Assembly: GCA_963717125.1 (NCBI GenBank)
Contig: CAVQVG010000017.1
Location: 1 to 64,000, forward strand
DNA from: RYN-230 sp963717125
GTDB taxonomy: Bacteria > Actinomycetota > Actinomycetes > Streptosporangiales > Streptosporangiaceae
Direction of reading: 5' to 3'
Length of the DNA stretch: 64,000 bases
Positions 1 to 8,688 of this stretch are shown piece after piece. The notes under the pieces were generated by a model. That model did no database searches. It saw only the letters and a list, made by a program, of their open reading frames with translations, and had not been told where the DNA came from. Numbering within the stretch: position 1 is the stretch's first letter; each line of letters begins with the position of its first letter. A program made the position numbers and the translations under genes.

Positions 1-414
1 GCCACTTGGCATGGCGCCGTATTCGCCGGAAACACTGGGGTCATGCCGGTCGGCGGGCACAGACAGTGCGGCCGCTTCGCGGGGTTCGCGGTGCGCGGTT
101 TCGCTGCACTGGTAGAACGGGCCGCGGGCACCCATCAGGATCGGCAGCTGGTGGTCGAGATGCTCGCGGTACCAGGTGCCGATGCCGGTCCCGGGCTGCA
201 AGCGCAGAACTTCCCACGCGTGCCAGAGCGCTTTGAGTCGGCTGACCGCCTCGTCATGACGCCACCATTCGGCGCACCACCGGTACTCCCCGCCGAGCGT
301 GCGGCGGAATACCGGCACGAAGTGGTCGGTGACCCATTCGGCCAGTTCGAGATACATGGGCTCGGGCGCGTCACCGGCACCGGGGGCGGAAGACGGAGCT
401 TCGCTGGTCGTCAT
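1..414 (-). CDS. DUF4913 domain protein (3' end outside window)
   Basis: The frame is open from an ATG at 414 to the window edge, giving 138 codons with no stop. The start has a clear AGGAGG ribosome site seven bases upstream. After a low-complexity N-terminus, residues 20-105 carry the DUF4913 pattern: MYLELAEWV, then VFRRTLGG, WCAEWWRHDEAV and LKALWHAWEVLR, ending near PFYQCS. This domain is typical of actinobacterial conjugative elements, but its biochemical role is unknown. The gene lies 11 bp downstream of the coupling-protein gene and is probably co-transcribed as the distal part of the transfer operon. Confidence 0.8.
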   Translation of the reverse strand, partial: MTTSEAPSSAPGAGDAPEPMYLELAEWVTDHFVPVFRRTLGGEYRWCAEWWRHDEAVSRLKALWHAWEVLRLQPGTGIGTWYREHLDHQLPILMGARGPFYQCSETAHREPREAAALSVPADRHDPSVSGEYGAMPSG

Positions 415-425
415 GGATTGGCCTC

Positions 426-2258
426 CTAGAACGGTGGGTTGGGTGGCTGGTTGCGGTACCACGGGTCGGCGGCGATGGCCTGCTCGCGGATTTGTTCCTG
501 GGCGGCCTGCTGGGCGGCAGTGATCTCGGCGGCGCGTGGGCCGGAGTACCAGGGAGTGAGGTGGATCAGCGCGGGCTTGATCCCGGTGGCCAGCAGCAGC
601 GCGGTCCCGGGCGGCAGAGCCCGGATGGCGGCGGGTTCGAGGATGTCTTGCCGGCGCAGCGACACCGATTCACTGGCCCGCCCCTCGCCGTAGGACAAGG
701 TGCGGACGGGGACGTCGTGCTGGCCGACCAGGGTGGCCAGGTCCCGGGCTAGCCGCGGGGAGTCGACACCGGCGCCGATGATCTTCTTGGTGGCGGCGCC
801 CCATAGCGCGGCCATGCCTGCCTCGCCCCAGACGGTGATGCCCTGTTCGTAGGACTGCAGGATGGTGACCGGGACGATGCCGAGGGATCCCAGGTAGGAG
901 TACAGGTCAGGCAGGTCGGTGATGCGGCAGATGTTCGCCGCCTCATCCATCCCGACGACCAGAGGTGGGTCCAGGCGCCCTCCGAGCCGTTCGGCGAGAC
1001 GCGCCGCTGCCCGCATTCCCTTGTCCGATAGCGCGGCTATCAGCGGTGCTGCTGCCGACCGGGATTTGGATAGTAGATACAGGGTGTCGCAGCTTGCGGC
1101 GAACGCATCCGGGTCAAACACCGGCAGTGGCGTGTGGCTGCGGGGCGGGGTTACCCAGGCCATGATTTCCGGGTCGGTCATCGCCTTGGCGGCGGTCCGC
1201 GCGGTCTGATATATGCCGTCGCGGGTTTCTACGGCGCCGTTCTGTGCGCCCCGCAGGGAGGCGGCCATGGCCGTGAACCCGGCATCCATGAGCAGCTCGG
1301 CGGGGGTGGGCACGGCGGGCTCGGTCAGCCACCCGGCCACATCCCGCAGGGTGAGCCCGGCCGAGGCCGCGGCCAAAAACAGCGCCGACAGGAGGTCCTG
1401 GGCGGCCGGCCCCCACAGGTCACGCCGGCTCTCGTCGGCAACGGTCAGGACGAAGTGCCCGGCCAGCCGGTGGGCCTCTTCGACGGTGTGCAGGTGCTCC
1501 AGAGGGTTCCACCACCAGGTCTGCGGCTGGTGGGTGATGTGCTGGGGGTCGAACAGCCACACTCGACCGCCGGTGGCCTGCTCACGAAAGCTCGCGGTGG
1601 CGGCCCACAGGTCGGATTTGTTCGAGGTGGCGATGACCGGCCCGGGCGCGGACAGCACGAACGGGATCGCCTGCGTGGTCGTCTTGCCCGACCGAGGGGC
1701 CATGAACGCGACCACGGTGTCTTCCCACGACGCGTACACGGCCGCGCCCCGGCGGCCGCCCGCGCGCATGAGCTGTCCCAGGTTGAGCCCGACCTGCGCC
1801 GGGTCCATTGCCCGGGGATCCATGCCGGCCAGCGACCGGCGCAACCCGGCCGCAGCCCTTGCGATGTGCTTGTGGGTCAGCGCCCGCATCCGCGGGTTGC
1901 GGGAGAGGGCCACGACCGGGTCCCCCGGGGCGGCGCGCAGTCGTCCGGTCAGCCTGACCGCTCCCGCGACGAGGACGGTTATGACAGCGCCGAGGACGAT
2001 TGCGGTGATGACGACGGCGCTGGTTGGCGTGTGCGGCCAGGCTTGCTGTCCGCGCCCATGCAGGACGTCACGGATGAACGTCAGGCCGAGCGGCTGCGTC
2101 CGGCCGCCGGTGATGGCGGCGGCGATGCTCGCGGCCACCCAGACGAGAGCGAGCAGCGCCAGCATCGACCAGGTCGCGATCAGCACGGCCCAGCCGCCGC
2201 CGGTGCTGCCGGGCGCCGCCGAGGGGCGCGGCCCGAGCGCCCGGCTCATCGCTGCCAT
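426..2258 (-). CDS. VirD4/TraG-type conjugative coupling ATPase
   Basis: A protein of 610 residues. Two membrane segments near residues 23-49 and 81-102 precede a cytoplasmic motor domain. Walker A is APRSGKTT at about 187-194 and Walker B is VVGMDEA at about 434-440, followed by a TraM-recognition-like C-terminal region. Type IV coupling proteins of this family recognise the relaxosome and pump DNA to the transfer channel. The start overlaps the end of the VirB4-like gene by 13 bp, which suggests translational coupling. The protein is shorter at the N-terminus than TraG of Gram-negative plasmids but normal for actinobacterial elements. Confidence 0.85.
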   Translation of the reverse strand: MAAMSRALGPRPSAAPGSTGGGWAVLIATWSMLALLALVWVAASIAAAITGGRTQPLGLTFIRDVLHGRGQQAWPHTPTSAVVITAIVLGAVITVLVAGAVRLTGRLRAAPGDPVVALSRNPRMRALTHKHIARAAAGLRRSLAGMDPRAMDPAQVGLNLGQLMRAGGRRGAAVYASWEDTVVAFMAPRSGKTTTQAIPFVLSAPGPVIATSNKSDLWAATASFREQATGGRVWLFDPQHITHQPQTWWWNPLEHLHTVEEAHRLAGHFVLTVADESRRDLWGPAAQDLLSALFLAAASAGLTLRDVAGWLTEPAVPTPAELLMDAGFTAMAASLRGAQNGAVETRDGIYQTARTAAKAMTDPEIMAWVTPPRSHTPLPVFDPDAFAASCDTLYLLSKSRSAAAPLIAALSDKGMRAAARLAERLGGRLDPPLVVGMDEAANICRITDLPDLYSYLGSLGIVPVTILQSYEQGITVWGEAGMAALWGAATKKIIGAGVDSPRLARDLATLVGQHDVPVRTLSYGEGRASESVSLRRQDILEPAAIRALPPGTALLLATGIKPALIHLTPWYSGPRAAEITAAQQAAQEQIREQAIAADPWYRNQPPNPPF

Positions 2259-3865
2259 CCGTCATCGGCGAACCGGATCGCCCGGTCAGTGTCGTACAGG
2301 TGATGTTCGGGGCCGACCAGGGCCAGCTGGACGGGGATGCCGAGCCGTTCACCGGTTTTGATCAGGTACTTGCCGCGGCCTGGGTGGCACACCCCGGGCT
2401 GATAGGACTCCGGCGCCGACCACGAGGAGACCAGGGCCCGTTCGGGTCCGGTGAGCGGGGTGATCTCGGCCACCCGGGCCAGCTCGCGGGGCGGCAGCCC
2501 GGCCAGCACGGTGATCGCGGAGCGGTCCAAGAAGCCGCGAGCTTTGGCGCGGTCCTCGTCGGTGGTGAGCGCGTCGAGGTCGGCCAGGGAGTGGGTGATC
2601 ATGATGTGAGCCATGCCTTTCGCCCGGTTGAGGCGGGTGAGGGAATCGGCGTGCTCGACTAGGCCGGGCGCCCCGCGCAGCGCCCGCCACAGTTCGTCCA
2701 TCACGCCGAGGTAGGAACGCCGCGGCCCGCCGCCGGTCTCGGCCAGCGCGGCGGCGGCGTTGACGCAGCCGAAGCCATAACTCCAGGTGCACAGCAGCGC
2801 GGCAGTGAGCAGCTTGTCCCCGGCCGCCTTGACTGCAGAGATGTCCACGCTGACCGCCGGGGCGTCCAGGTCGATCGGCTGGGACGTGGGGCCGTCGAAC
2901 ACGCCGGCCAGCGAGCCGGTGCACAGCAGATCCAGGGTGAACACCAGGTCGGCGACCCGGCCGGCGTACTGCTGCGCGGTCTGCGCGCGGGCGGCGGACC
3001 GGAGGGTGTCGGGGCCTTCCTCGATGACCCGTAGCACGTCCGTGACAGTCGGCGCGGACCGTCCCCGAGCGCGTTCGTCGAGCAGGTCGATGGCCCGGCC
3101 GAGGATGACCTCTTCGGCGTTACTGATGCGTGTTTCCCGGATCAGCGTGGCCAGTGCGAGGAGCAGCGCCAGCCGCCGGGACCGCGCCTCAGCGCGCAGC
3201 CGCTCGGCATCTAGGCCGCTCATGGCGGCCAGGGCCGCGCCGAGCGGCCCGGCGTCGAGTGGGTTGATCCGGTCCAGGCCCCGGCCGATCCGGATCACCT
3301 GCCCGCCCAGGTAGCGGACCAGCCGGTCATAGTCCGGCTTGGTGTCGCCTAGGACCAGGACTTTGTTACCGAACGCCACTGCCCCGCTGATCAACCTTTT
3401 GACCAGCGCGGATTTGCCGGTGCCGGGCTGGCCGAGGACGAACATGCCGGGGTTGGTGACCAGGCCGCCGCGCAGCCAGGCCAGCGGGTCGAGGCAGACG
3501 ACCTCGCCCCACAATTGGTGTCGCCCGACCGGCGTGCCCACGGTCGGCGTGCCGCTCCCGGCCACGAACGGGAACAGGCCGCACAGCTGCGTGGTGGTCG
3601 CCTGATACTCCGGGCCCGCCGTGACGTTGACCGCTCGGCCGCCGTCGGCGATCGGCCAGCCCCAGGCCGGGGCCAGCGGAACGGGACGGTCGGCTGCCCC
3701 CAGGGACTTAGGACCTGGCGCAGCTGGGGCACGCTTGGCTGATCGGGGTGCCACTGTGGCCGGGCGGCCGGGCTCGTGGTGCAGCTCAGTCGCGGTGGGG
3801 GGCGTTGAGCTGGATGGGTCTCGTCCTGGCCGGTGCTGGGCAGATGGGATGCGGGAAGCTGACAT
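2246..3865 (-). CDS. VirB4/TraC-type conjugation ATPase
   Basis: A protein of 539 residues. The first 70 residues are rich in Pro, Ala and Ser and look disordered. The ATPase core follows, with Walker A GQPGTGKS at 145-152 and a Walker B region GVMDELWRAL around 387-396. A later ITHSLADLDAL segment resembles the sensor region of VirB4 and TraC ATPases. Such ATPases energise pilus or channel assembly in type IV secretion. It sits 15 bp after the SCO6880-like gene and overlaps the coupling ATPase gene, so it belongs to one transfer operon. A full-length VirB4 has an extra N-terminal half; here that part may be supplied by the preceding SCO6880-like protein. Confidence 0.8.
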   Translation of the reverse strand: MSASRIPSAQHRPGRDPSSSTPPTATELHHEPGRPATVAPRSAKRAPAAPGPKSLGAADRPVPLAPAWGWPIADGGRAVNVTAGPEYQATTTQLCGLFPFVAGSGTPTVGTPVGRHQLWGEVVCLDPLAWLRGGLVTNPGMFVLGQPGTGKSALVKRLISGAVAFGNKVLVLGDTKPDYDRLVRYLGGQVIRIGRGLDRINPLDAGPLGAALAAMSGLDAERLRAEARSRRLALLLALATLIRETRISNAEEVILGRAIDLLDERARGRSAPTVTDVLRVIEEGPDTLRSAARAQTAQQYAGRVADLVFTLDLLCTGSLAGVFDGPTSQPIDLDAPAVSVDISAVKAAGDKLLTAALLCTWSYGFGCVNAAAALAETGGGPRRSYLGVMDELWRALRGAPGLVEHADSLTRLNRAKGMAHIMITHSLADLDALTTDEDRAKARGFLDRSAITVLAGLPPRELARVAEITPLTGPERALVSSWSAPESYQPGVCHPGRGKYLIKTGERLGIPVQLALVGPEHHLYDTDRAIRFADDGWQR

Positions 3866-3880
3866 GGTGCGCCTGGCCGG

Positions 3881-5371
3881 TCAGTGCCGCAGACGGCGGG
3901 CGAGTTCGGGCAGGCAGATGCCGCAGGGCAGGGTGACGGTGAACCCGGCGGCCTGGCTGCGGTACAGGCGCTGCAGCCGGATCTTGGCGGACTCGGCAGC
4001 AGCTTCAGTGTCGGCGGTCGCCCGGGGCAGTTGCGCCGGGTCGGTCACGGTGACCGTGACGTACAGGCCGATCAGGCTGACCCCGGCGCCGCGGGCTTCC
4101 TCGTCGGCGGCCTGCCGGGCGCGCGCCTGGTCGTGGGCGTCTCGGGCGGTGACGTCGCGGCGGGTGCGGCGGGTGTACTCGCTGCGGAACTCCGCGGCGC
4201 GCACTTCGCTGTCCAGCGCGCGGGCGGCAGCGGCCGCGGGCAGGGGACGGTACTGGAGGCTGACCCGTTTCGGGTAGCCACCAGGGCCGAGGAGGCGGGC
4301 GAGCACGTTGGAGGTGACGTTCTGCCGGGGCGGCTCCCGCCAGGTCCACGTCACCGAGGTGCCGCTGTCGTGCTGGTAGCAGTCCCACCGTTCCTCGGTG
4401 CCGACCGGGCCAGCAGCGGACCAGTCCAGGTGCGCTTCCAGCGCAGGACTCACCTGGGCGGCGAGGAGCTGGCTGATCTCGCCGCGGACCGCCGGGTCGA
4501 ACGCGGTCCGGACAATGCCGGCCAGGTCAGCCGCCCGGGCGCGGCCCAGCACGCTCACCCCGCAGCCACCGAGTGCGGTTTCCAAGCCGAGCAGGGCCTG
4601 GCCGGTTTCAGTGACTGCCTCGGCGACGGTGCTCGGCTGGGCCGGGGAGGCGGCCGGGTCGACGGTGATGCTCACTCGGGTCGCCACGTCAGCCGCGGCG
4701 GCGGGCGCACTGGCCACCAGCTGGTCCATGATCTCGAGCGCGGGCCTGGGGGCGGCCGGGTCGATAGCGACCGCGACCTGGCCTGTGAGCGTGGACCCGG
4801 GGTCGGGGGCGGTGTCCACGGTGACCGTCACCCATCGCAGCGACGGCAGGTAGCCGAGCGAGGCCAGCCAGGCACCCCAGTTCGCCACCCACTGGTCGGC
4901 GTCGGCCGGGTCGGCCAGCCAGGTTGACACCGGGGCTACGCGCAGGGTGGCGGTCAGGTATCCGGTGTGCCGGTCACGGACCAGGCCGAAGTGGCCGCCC
5001 TGGCCGTCTTCGGCCGACAGCAATTCGGTCGCCGCGAGCGTGCCGGGCAGTTGAAGGGTGCCGGTGTGCTGCTGCACGACTTCAGCGCGGTAGGCGGTGT
5101 GGCCCGCGCGGGTGCCGTGCCACCAGCGCAGCCGCTGCACGGTGAGCTGGGCCAGCGGGATGCCGCCGACCCGGATCACTCCGGTAGCGCCAACCAGGAC
5201 GGCGGGCGGTGCGACGTACAGCAGCAGTCGCATCGAGAACGCGGCGAGCACGATCAGCGCGGCGAAGCAGCCGAGCAAGGTGAAGGTCGCGGCCGGGCCC
5301 AGGCCGAGCAGGCCGATGGTACGGCTGCGCCGCCACCCGCCGTAGGTGCGTACCGGGTGGTCAGTGGTCAT
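3881..5371 (-). CDS. SCO6880-family conjugation-associated protein
   Basis: A protein of 496 residues. I chose the ATG at 5371 because it forms a TCAT (ATGA) overlap with the stop of the preceding membrane gene and begins MTTDHPVRTYGGWRRSRTIG, typical of the family; the same frame stays open further upstream but only as antisense to that gene's frame. Two membrane helices lie near residues 17-38 and 44-65. The long soluble part is rich in Ala, Val and Thr. SCO6880-like proteins are found beside VirB4/VirD4 ATPases in actinobacterial mobile elements and are thought to be a membrane-proximal transfer component. No catalytic motif is visible. Confidence 0.75.
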   Translation of the reverse strand: MTTDHPVRTYGGWRRSRTIGLLGLGPAATFTLLGCFAALIVLAAFSMRLLLYVAPPAVLVGATGVIRVGGIPLAQLTVQRLRWWHGTRAGHTAYRAEVVQQHTGTLQLPGTLAATELLSAEDGQGGHFGLVRDRHTGYLTATLRVAPVSTWLADPADADQWVANWGAWLASLGYLPSLRWVTVTVDTAPDPGSTLTGQVAVAIDPAAPRPALEIMDQLVASAPAAAADVATRVSITVDPAASPAQPSTVAEAVTETGQALLGLETALGGCGVSVLGRARAADLAGIVRTAFDPAVRGEISQLLAAQVSPALEAHLDWSAAGPVGTEERWDCYQHDSGTSVTWTWREPPRQNVTSNVLARLLGPGGYPKRVSLQYRPLPAAAAARALDSEVRAAEFRSEYTRRTRRDVTARDAHDQARARQAADEEARGAGVSLIGLYVTVTVTDPAQLPRATADTEAAAESAKIRLQRLYRSQAAGFTVTLPCGICLPELARRLRH

Positions 5372-6702
5372 CGCTGGTCTCCTTCGTTCATCGCGCCGTT
5401 GGCCAGCCGGGTGGTCTCGGCTGCGAGCTGCGCTCCGGCTGCCGCTGCGGTGATGGGGCCTGTGGGCGCAGCTGCTCCTGTGGCACCGCCAGAGGCCGCC
5501 GGGCCGGTGGATGCCGCAGCCGGGTCCGCTGGCGCGGCACCTGCGGCGGCTGGGTCGGCGGCGCCGGTGGGGGCGCTGGTCCCAGGCAAGTGGGATGTAC
5601 CGGGCTGGGGCCATGGCGCGGGCCGGCTTGACGGCTCGGCTGGAGCACTGCCCGTTGGGCTGGGTGCTGGCCCCGGTCCGCCGGGCCCACCCGGACCGGG
5701 CGGCGGGCCGCCGGAGGGCGGGCCCGCGGCCCCGCCTGGAGGTGGGCCGAGCCGGGAATCGAGGTAAGCGGCCTGGTCCTGCGCTGACCCGCCGCCCGAG
5801 CCGCGCATCGCGCCGACGGCGATGGCCCCCATAGTCGCTGCGCCGAGCAGCTGGCCGCCACCTCCGGACCCGCCGATCGTCCCCGTGGTCCAGGTGAAGA
5901 ACTTCATCAACGCGGGCAGCGTGAGCACCGACAGCAGCAGCATCACGAAACCCATGACCATGGTCTGCGGGCTGCCGCCGGACCCGATCATCGTGAACGC
6001 GGTCGCGTACACCGCGGCCGCTGCGGGCTTGTACCAGATCAGCGCCAGCATCCAGGCCGAGACCTTGCGGAGCCAGGGACGGGTCAGCGGGGCGATCGAC
6101 CCGGCCGCGGCTAGCGGCAGCACCCCAGCCAGGACGATCAGAGCGGCTTGCCGGAACAGCATCAGCACCGCCTGGACCAGCGACAGCACGATCGCGATAA
6201 GGCCGAACACGAGCACCGCGGCCGGAGCGGCGCCGCCGCCGAGGGTCAGCAGCATGGTCAGCCGGTGGGTGAACTGCCCGCCAGTGGAGACCTGCAGAAC
6301 CCATGCCGACCAGGCGTCACCCGCTTTGAGCATCAAGGTGGCCGTGGCCAGACCGAGGGTGCTGGCAGCGGCCAGGGTGAGCAGCCCGCCCGAGACATCG
6401 AGCAGTGGGTTGGCGCGGCGGGTCAGCGCCATCCGGGCACCCGCGGCGATGACGCCGGCTACCGCCACGGCGGTGGTGACCGGCAGCAGCCAGTGCTGCA
6501 TAGCGGTGATAGCGGGCTCGCCGGACAGGTCAGGCGAGGGGATACGGAGCCACCAGGTGGCGGTGTTGGTGACGATCCACTTCACGCCGTCGGTCACCGC
6601 CTGGGCGATTCCGCTCAGCACGTCGCCGGCGGCGCTGCTCACGGAGGACCTGATGAGGTTGCCGGCTACGCAGGCCGGGTCGGTCAGCGGGTCACAGGGC
6701 AT
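5368..6702 (-). CDS. TrbL/VirB6-like polytopic conjugation membrane protein
   Basis: A protein of 444 residues. The N-terminal 290 residues contain about six to seven hydrophobic helices, and conserved-looking segments include WLLPVTTAVAVAGVI and LVQAVLMLFRQAALIVLAGVLPLAAAG. The last 140 residues are Pro/Gly/Ala-rich and probably disordered. This arrangement matches TrbL/VirB6 inner-membrane channel proteins of type IV secretion. It begins MPCDPLTDPAC, a short Cys-containing leader also seen in actinobacterial homologues. It lies between a small membrane-anchored transfer gene and the SCO6880-like gene, with a 4-bp overlap to the latter. Confidence 0.75.
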   Translation of the reverse strand: MPCDPLTDPACVAGNLIRSSVSSAAGDVLSGIAQAVTDGVKWIVTNTATWWLRIPSPDLSGEPAITAMQHWLLPVTTAVAVAGVIAAGARMALTRRANPLLDVSGGLLTLAAASTLGLATATLMLKAGDAWSAWVLQVSTGGQFTHRLTMLLTLGGGAAPAAVLVFGLIAIVLSLVQAVLMLFRQAALIVLAGVLPLAAAGSIAPLTRPWLRKVSAWMLALIWYKPAAAAVYATAFTMIGSGGSPQTMVMGFVMLLLSVLTLPALMKFFTWTTGTIGGSGGGGQLLGAATMGAIAVGAMRGSGGGSAQDQAAYLDSRLGPPPGGAAGPPSGGPPPGPGGPGGPGPAPSPTGSAPAEPSSRPAPWPQPGTSHLPGTSAPTGAADPAAAGAAPADPAAASTGPAASGGATGAAAPTGPITAAAAGAQLAAETTRLANGAMNEGDQR

Positions 6703-6705
6703 GAC

Positions 6706-7469
6706 TCACCTCTCGTTGGGGAAAGCGGTGTAATCGCGCAAGGAGGAGGCCGTCGTCGCGGAGCTGGGCCAGGTGCCGCCGAGCGGGACGACTACGCGCC
6801 AGTCGCTGCGCCGCCACACAACCTGGATCCGGGTGACCGCTATGGCGGTCCTGCCATTGCTGGTCGGCCCTTCGGTGACGATGTCGGCGATCGCGGCCGT
6901 GGGCGTGTAGGCGGCCAGCCGGTAGGCGGCTTCGACGGCATAGCCGCGCCCGGCCGGGCTGGCCCGGTGCGACGTGAGCGGCGGTGTGCAGCGCGGCGTA
7001 TTCGCTGCGGTCGGCGGCCAGCAGGGCCCGGGCGCCTGGGCCGGTCACCTGGCGGGTGATGGTCGGCCGGTAGATCCGTGGTCCCCACTGGGCGGCGGTG
7101 CGGACGCCGATGTTGACCGCAGCGAGGACCGCGCCCAGCCTGGTGTCGGCGAAGCCGCGCGGCCAGGCCGTTATGCCGCTGTCGGGGGCCGGCCTCGGCG
7201 GACACTGGCAGCTGGATGCCGTGGAAATCGATCCAGCTCATGCTGGGCTCGGTGGCGGCTTTTCGTGCGCTGGGCAGGTTGGCTGCCCGGTCGGCGGGCT
7301 GAGCTCTCCGGGATGCGGCTGGGGCCGTTGGCAGGTGGCTGGGACCCGCGGGGCGTGGACGGGCGAATTGCTGCGCGGCCACGGCGGCCACGGTGATGGC
7401 GGTCAGCAGGATGGCCAGGCGGCGGCGTCTGCGCCAGCGGCGACGGCGGCGTGCGGCGTGTGTGAACAT
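6706..7469 (-). pseudogene. Membrane-anchored conjugation protein, interrupted by two frameshifts
   Basis: Reading from the ATG at 7469 gives an Arg-rich start, a membrane helix (AILLTAITVAAVAA) and a linker up to GIQLPVSAEAGP. The sense of the protein then jumps frame at a five-G run on the plus strand (7184-7188) and continues GITAWPRGFADTRLGAVLAA through PTITRQVTGPGA. It jumps again near 6947-6951 and continues GYAVEAAYRLAAYTPTA, ending in DYTAFPNER and TGA at 6706. Both jumps are explained by one extra base. The restored product of about 253 residues resembles VirB8-like or conjugal accessory proteins next to TrbL homologues. I cannot tell sequencing error from true inactivation. Confidence 0.65.
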
Positions 7470-7477
7470 CGCGGGCC

Positions 7478-7807
7478 TCAGATGAAGACGCCGACGATGC
7501 CCGAGGACAGGGCGATGAGGGTGAGCCCGGCCAGCACCCACGGGATGCCGGTCGCGCCGTCCGCGGCCAGGCTGTGCCGGTTGCGGCGGCCGAGCGCCAT
7601 CATCGCGCCGCAGCCGACCAGCCCGAACACCCCCGCCATCAGGGCCAGCCATTTCCACCAGGCCAGCAACGTGTTCACCGTGCGCGCCAAGCCGGGCGGC
7701 GCGTGCGGAGCGGGGTTCGGTACGGTCACCGCGAGCCTGCCCGGAAGGGGCGGGATGCCTGGGCTGGCAGTGCTGGCGTGGTGGATGGTGAGGGCGAGCA
7801 GGAGCAT
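7478..7807 (-). CDS. Small two-helix membrane protein, VirB2/TrbC-like
   Basis: A protein of 109 residues with an N-terminal signal-like stretch (MLLLALTIHHASTASP), then two hydrophobic helices (around residues 46-69 and 86-108) separated by a short basic loop, RRNRH. The size and two-helix layout match pilin-like VirB2/TrbC subunits or small channel proteins of type IV systems. The assignment rests on topology and position, not on a diagnostic motif. It lies 2 bp downstream of the P-loop protein gene and 8 bp upstream of the frameshifted transfer gene. Confidence 0.55.
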   Translation of the reverse strand: MLLLALTIHHASTASPGIPPLPGRLAVTVPNPAPHAPPGLARTVNTLLAWWKWLALMAGVFGLVGCGAMMALGRRNRHSLAADGATGIPWVLAGLTLIALSSGIVGVFI

Positions 7808-7809
7808 CG

Positions 7810-8370
7810 TCAGATCTCCGGTGGGTTAGGTGGGAGCGGGAAAGTGCGTTTGGCCGTCGCCTCGATTTGGGCCAGGGCACGGTGCGCGGCGCGGGGCAGC
7901 GGCACGGCGGCCGGGTCGTCGCCGAGGCGGAGAGCGGGGATGAACGGGATCCGGATCAGCGCGCCTATCTGTGGTTGCAGGAGGTGGAACCGGCTGGTCG
8001 CGGTGCGCGGTTCGGGCCAGCCGTCGCTGACCACGGCCAGCGCGGTGATCTCGCCGCCCTGCCGGATCACCGCCGCGACTGCCTTGGTGGCCTGCTGGGC
8101 GGACCATGCGGTGTTCTGGCAGGCGATGACGAGGGCGCGGCCGGTGGCGACCTTCGCTGGGTAGGGCGGGTCCGGGTTTGGGTGCATGGCGCCCATGTCC
8201 CAAGCGGGCTGGAGCCAGGCCGCCAGCGTGCTGGTGCCGGCGCCGCCGTGAGCGCCCCAGATGACCAGCTCGCGGCGTTGCCAGCCCTGTCTGGGCACCC
8301 ACGAAGGAAGGGGGTCGTGCCGCGCGGTGTCACCGTTGGCGCGTGAGGTGTGCCACTTGGGCTTTCGCAT
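7810..8370 (-). CDS. DUF6668-like P-loop protein of the transfer operon
   Basis: A protein of 186 residues. A basic N-terminus is followed at about residues 34-48 by LVIWGAHGGAGTSTLAAWL, a deviant Walker A loop like those of ParA/MinD-type or DUF6668 proteins. The next strands (ALVIACQNTAWSAQQATKAV) resemble a Rossmann-like nucleotide-binding fold, but no clear Walker B acidic residue follows. Proteins of this kind recur in actinobacterial conjugative elements between the VirB2-like and NlpC-like genes. A role in positioning or assembly of the transfer apparatus is an inference from context. Confidence 0.6.
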   Translation of the reverse strand: MRKPKWHTSRANGDTARHDPLPSWVPRQGWQRRELVIWGAHGGAGTSTLAAWLQPAWDMGAMHPNPDPPYPAKVATGRALVIACQNTAWSAQQATKAVAAVIRQGGEITALAVVSDGWPEPRTATSRFHLLQPQIGALIRIPFIPALRLGDDPAAVPLPRAAHRALAQIEATAKRTFPLPPNPPEI

Positions 8371-8426
8371 CGTTGTGTCCTTCCGGCTTTCGCTGGCCGA
8401 CTGAGCTGAGGTGGGTTGCGGCGGCG

Positions 8427-8663
8427 TCAGCGGCGGGTGAAGAGCGTTGAGCTGTGCGGTTCTTCGGCGGCCACACCGAGCAGTTCCAGCAGCCCGGCGG
8501 TGGGGACGCGGTAGACCTCGCCGATCCGGATCACCCGGCAGGGAAATTGCGCGCGGCGGGCGAGCTCGTAGGCTTTGGTGCGGCCTAGGCCCAGCGCGGC
8601 CGCCGCGGTCATCAGGTCCACCGTGGGGGTGGCGCGCAGTTGGGCGATCGTGACGCGGATCAT
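8427..8663 (-). CDS. Small helix-turn-helix (excisionase-like) DNA-binding protein
   Basis: A protein of 78 residues starting MIRVTIAQLRATPTVDL at the ATG at 8663, which has a good GGAGGAC ribosome site; the longer open frame upstream has no coding character. The segment DLMTAAAALGLGRTKAYELARR is a helix-turn-helix, and GEVYRVPTAGLLELLGV is the beta-wing-like tail typical of MerR/Xis-type small regulators. It may regulate the transfer operon or act as a recombination directionality factor, but it lies far from the integrase, so the first role seems more likely. Confidence 0.7.
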   Translation of the reverse strand: MIRVTIAQLRATPTVDLMTAAAALGLGRTKAYELARRAQFPCRVIRIGEVYRVPTAGLLELLGVAAEEPHSSTLFTRR

Positions 8664-8688
8664 GGGAGTCCTCCGTCCGGGTTGTGGA

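Noticed and set aside
43..429. A 128-codon plus-strand frame at the window start
   Set aside because: The minus strand in the same place encodes a recognisable DUF4913 protein with a proper ribosome site.
1134..2361. Long plus-strand frames opposite the coupling ATPase gene
   Set aside because: Arg/Gly-rich shadows without motifs; the minus-strand gene has intact Walker motifs.
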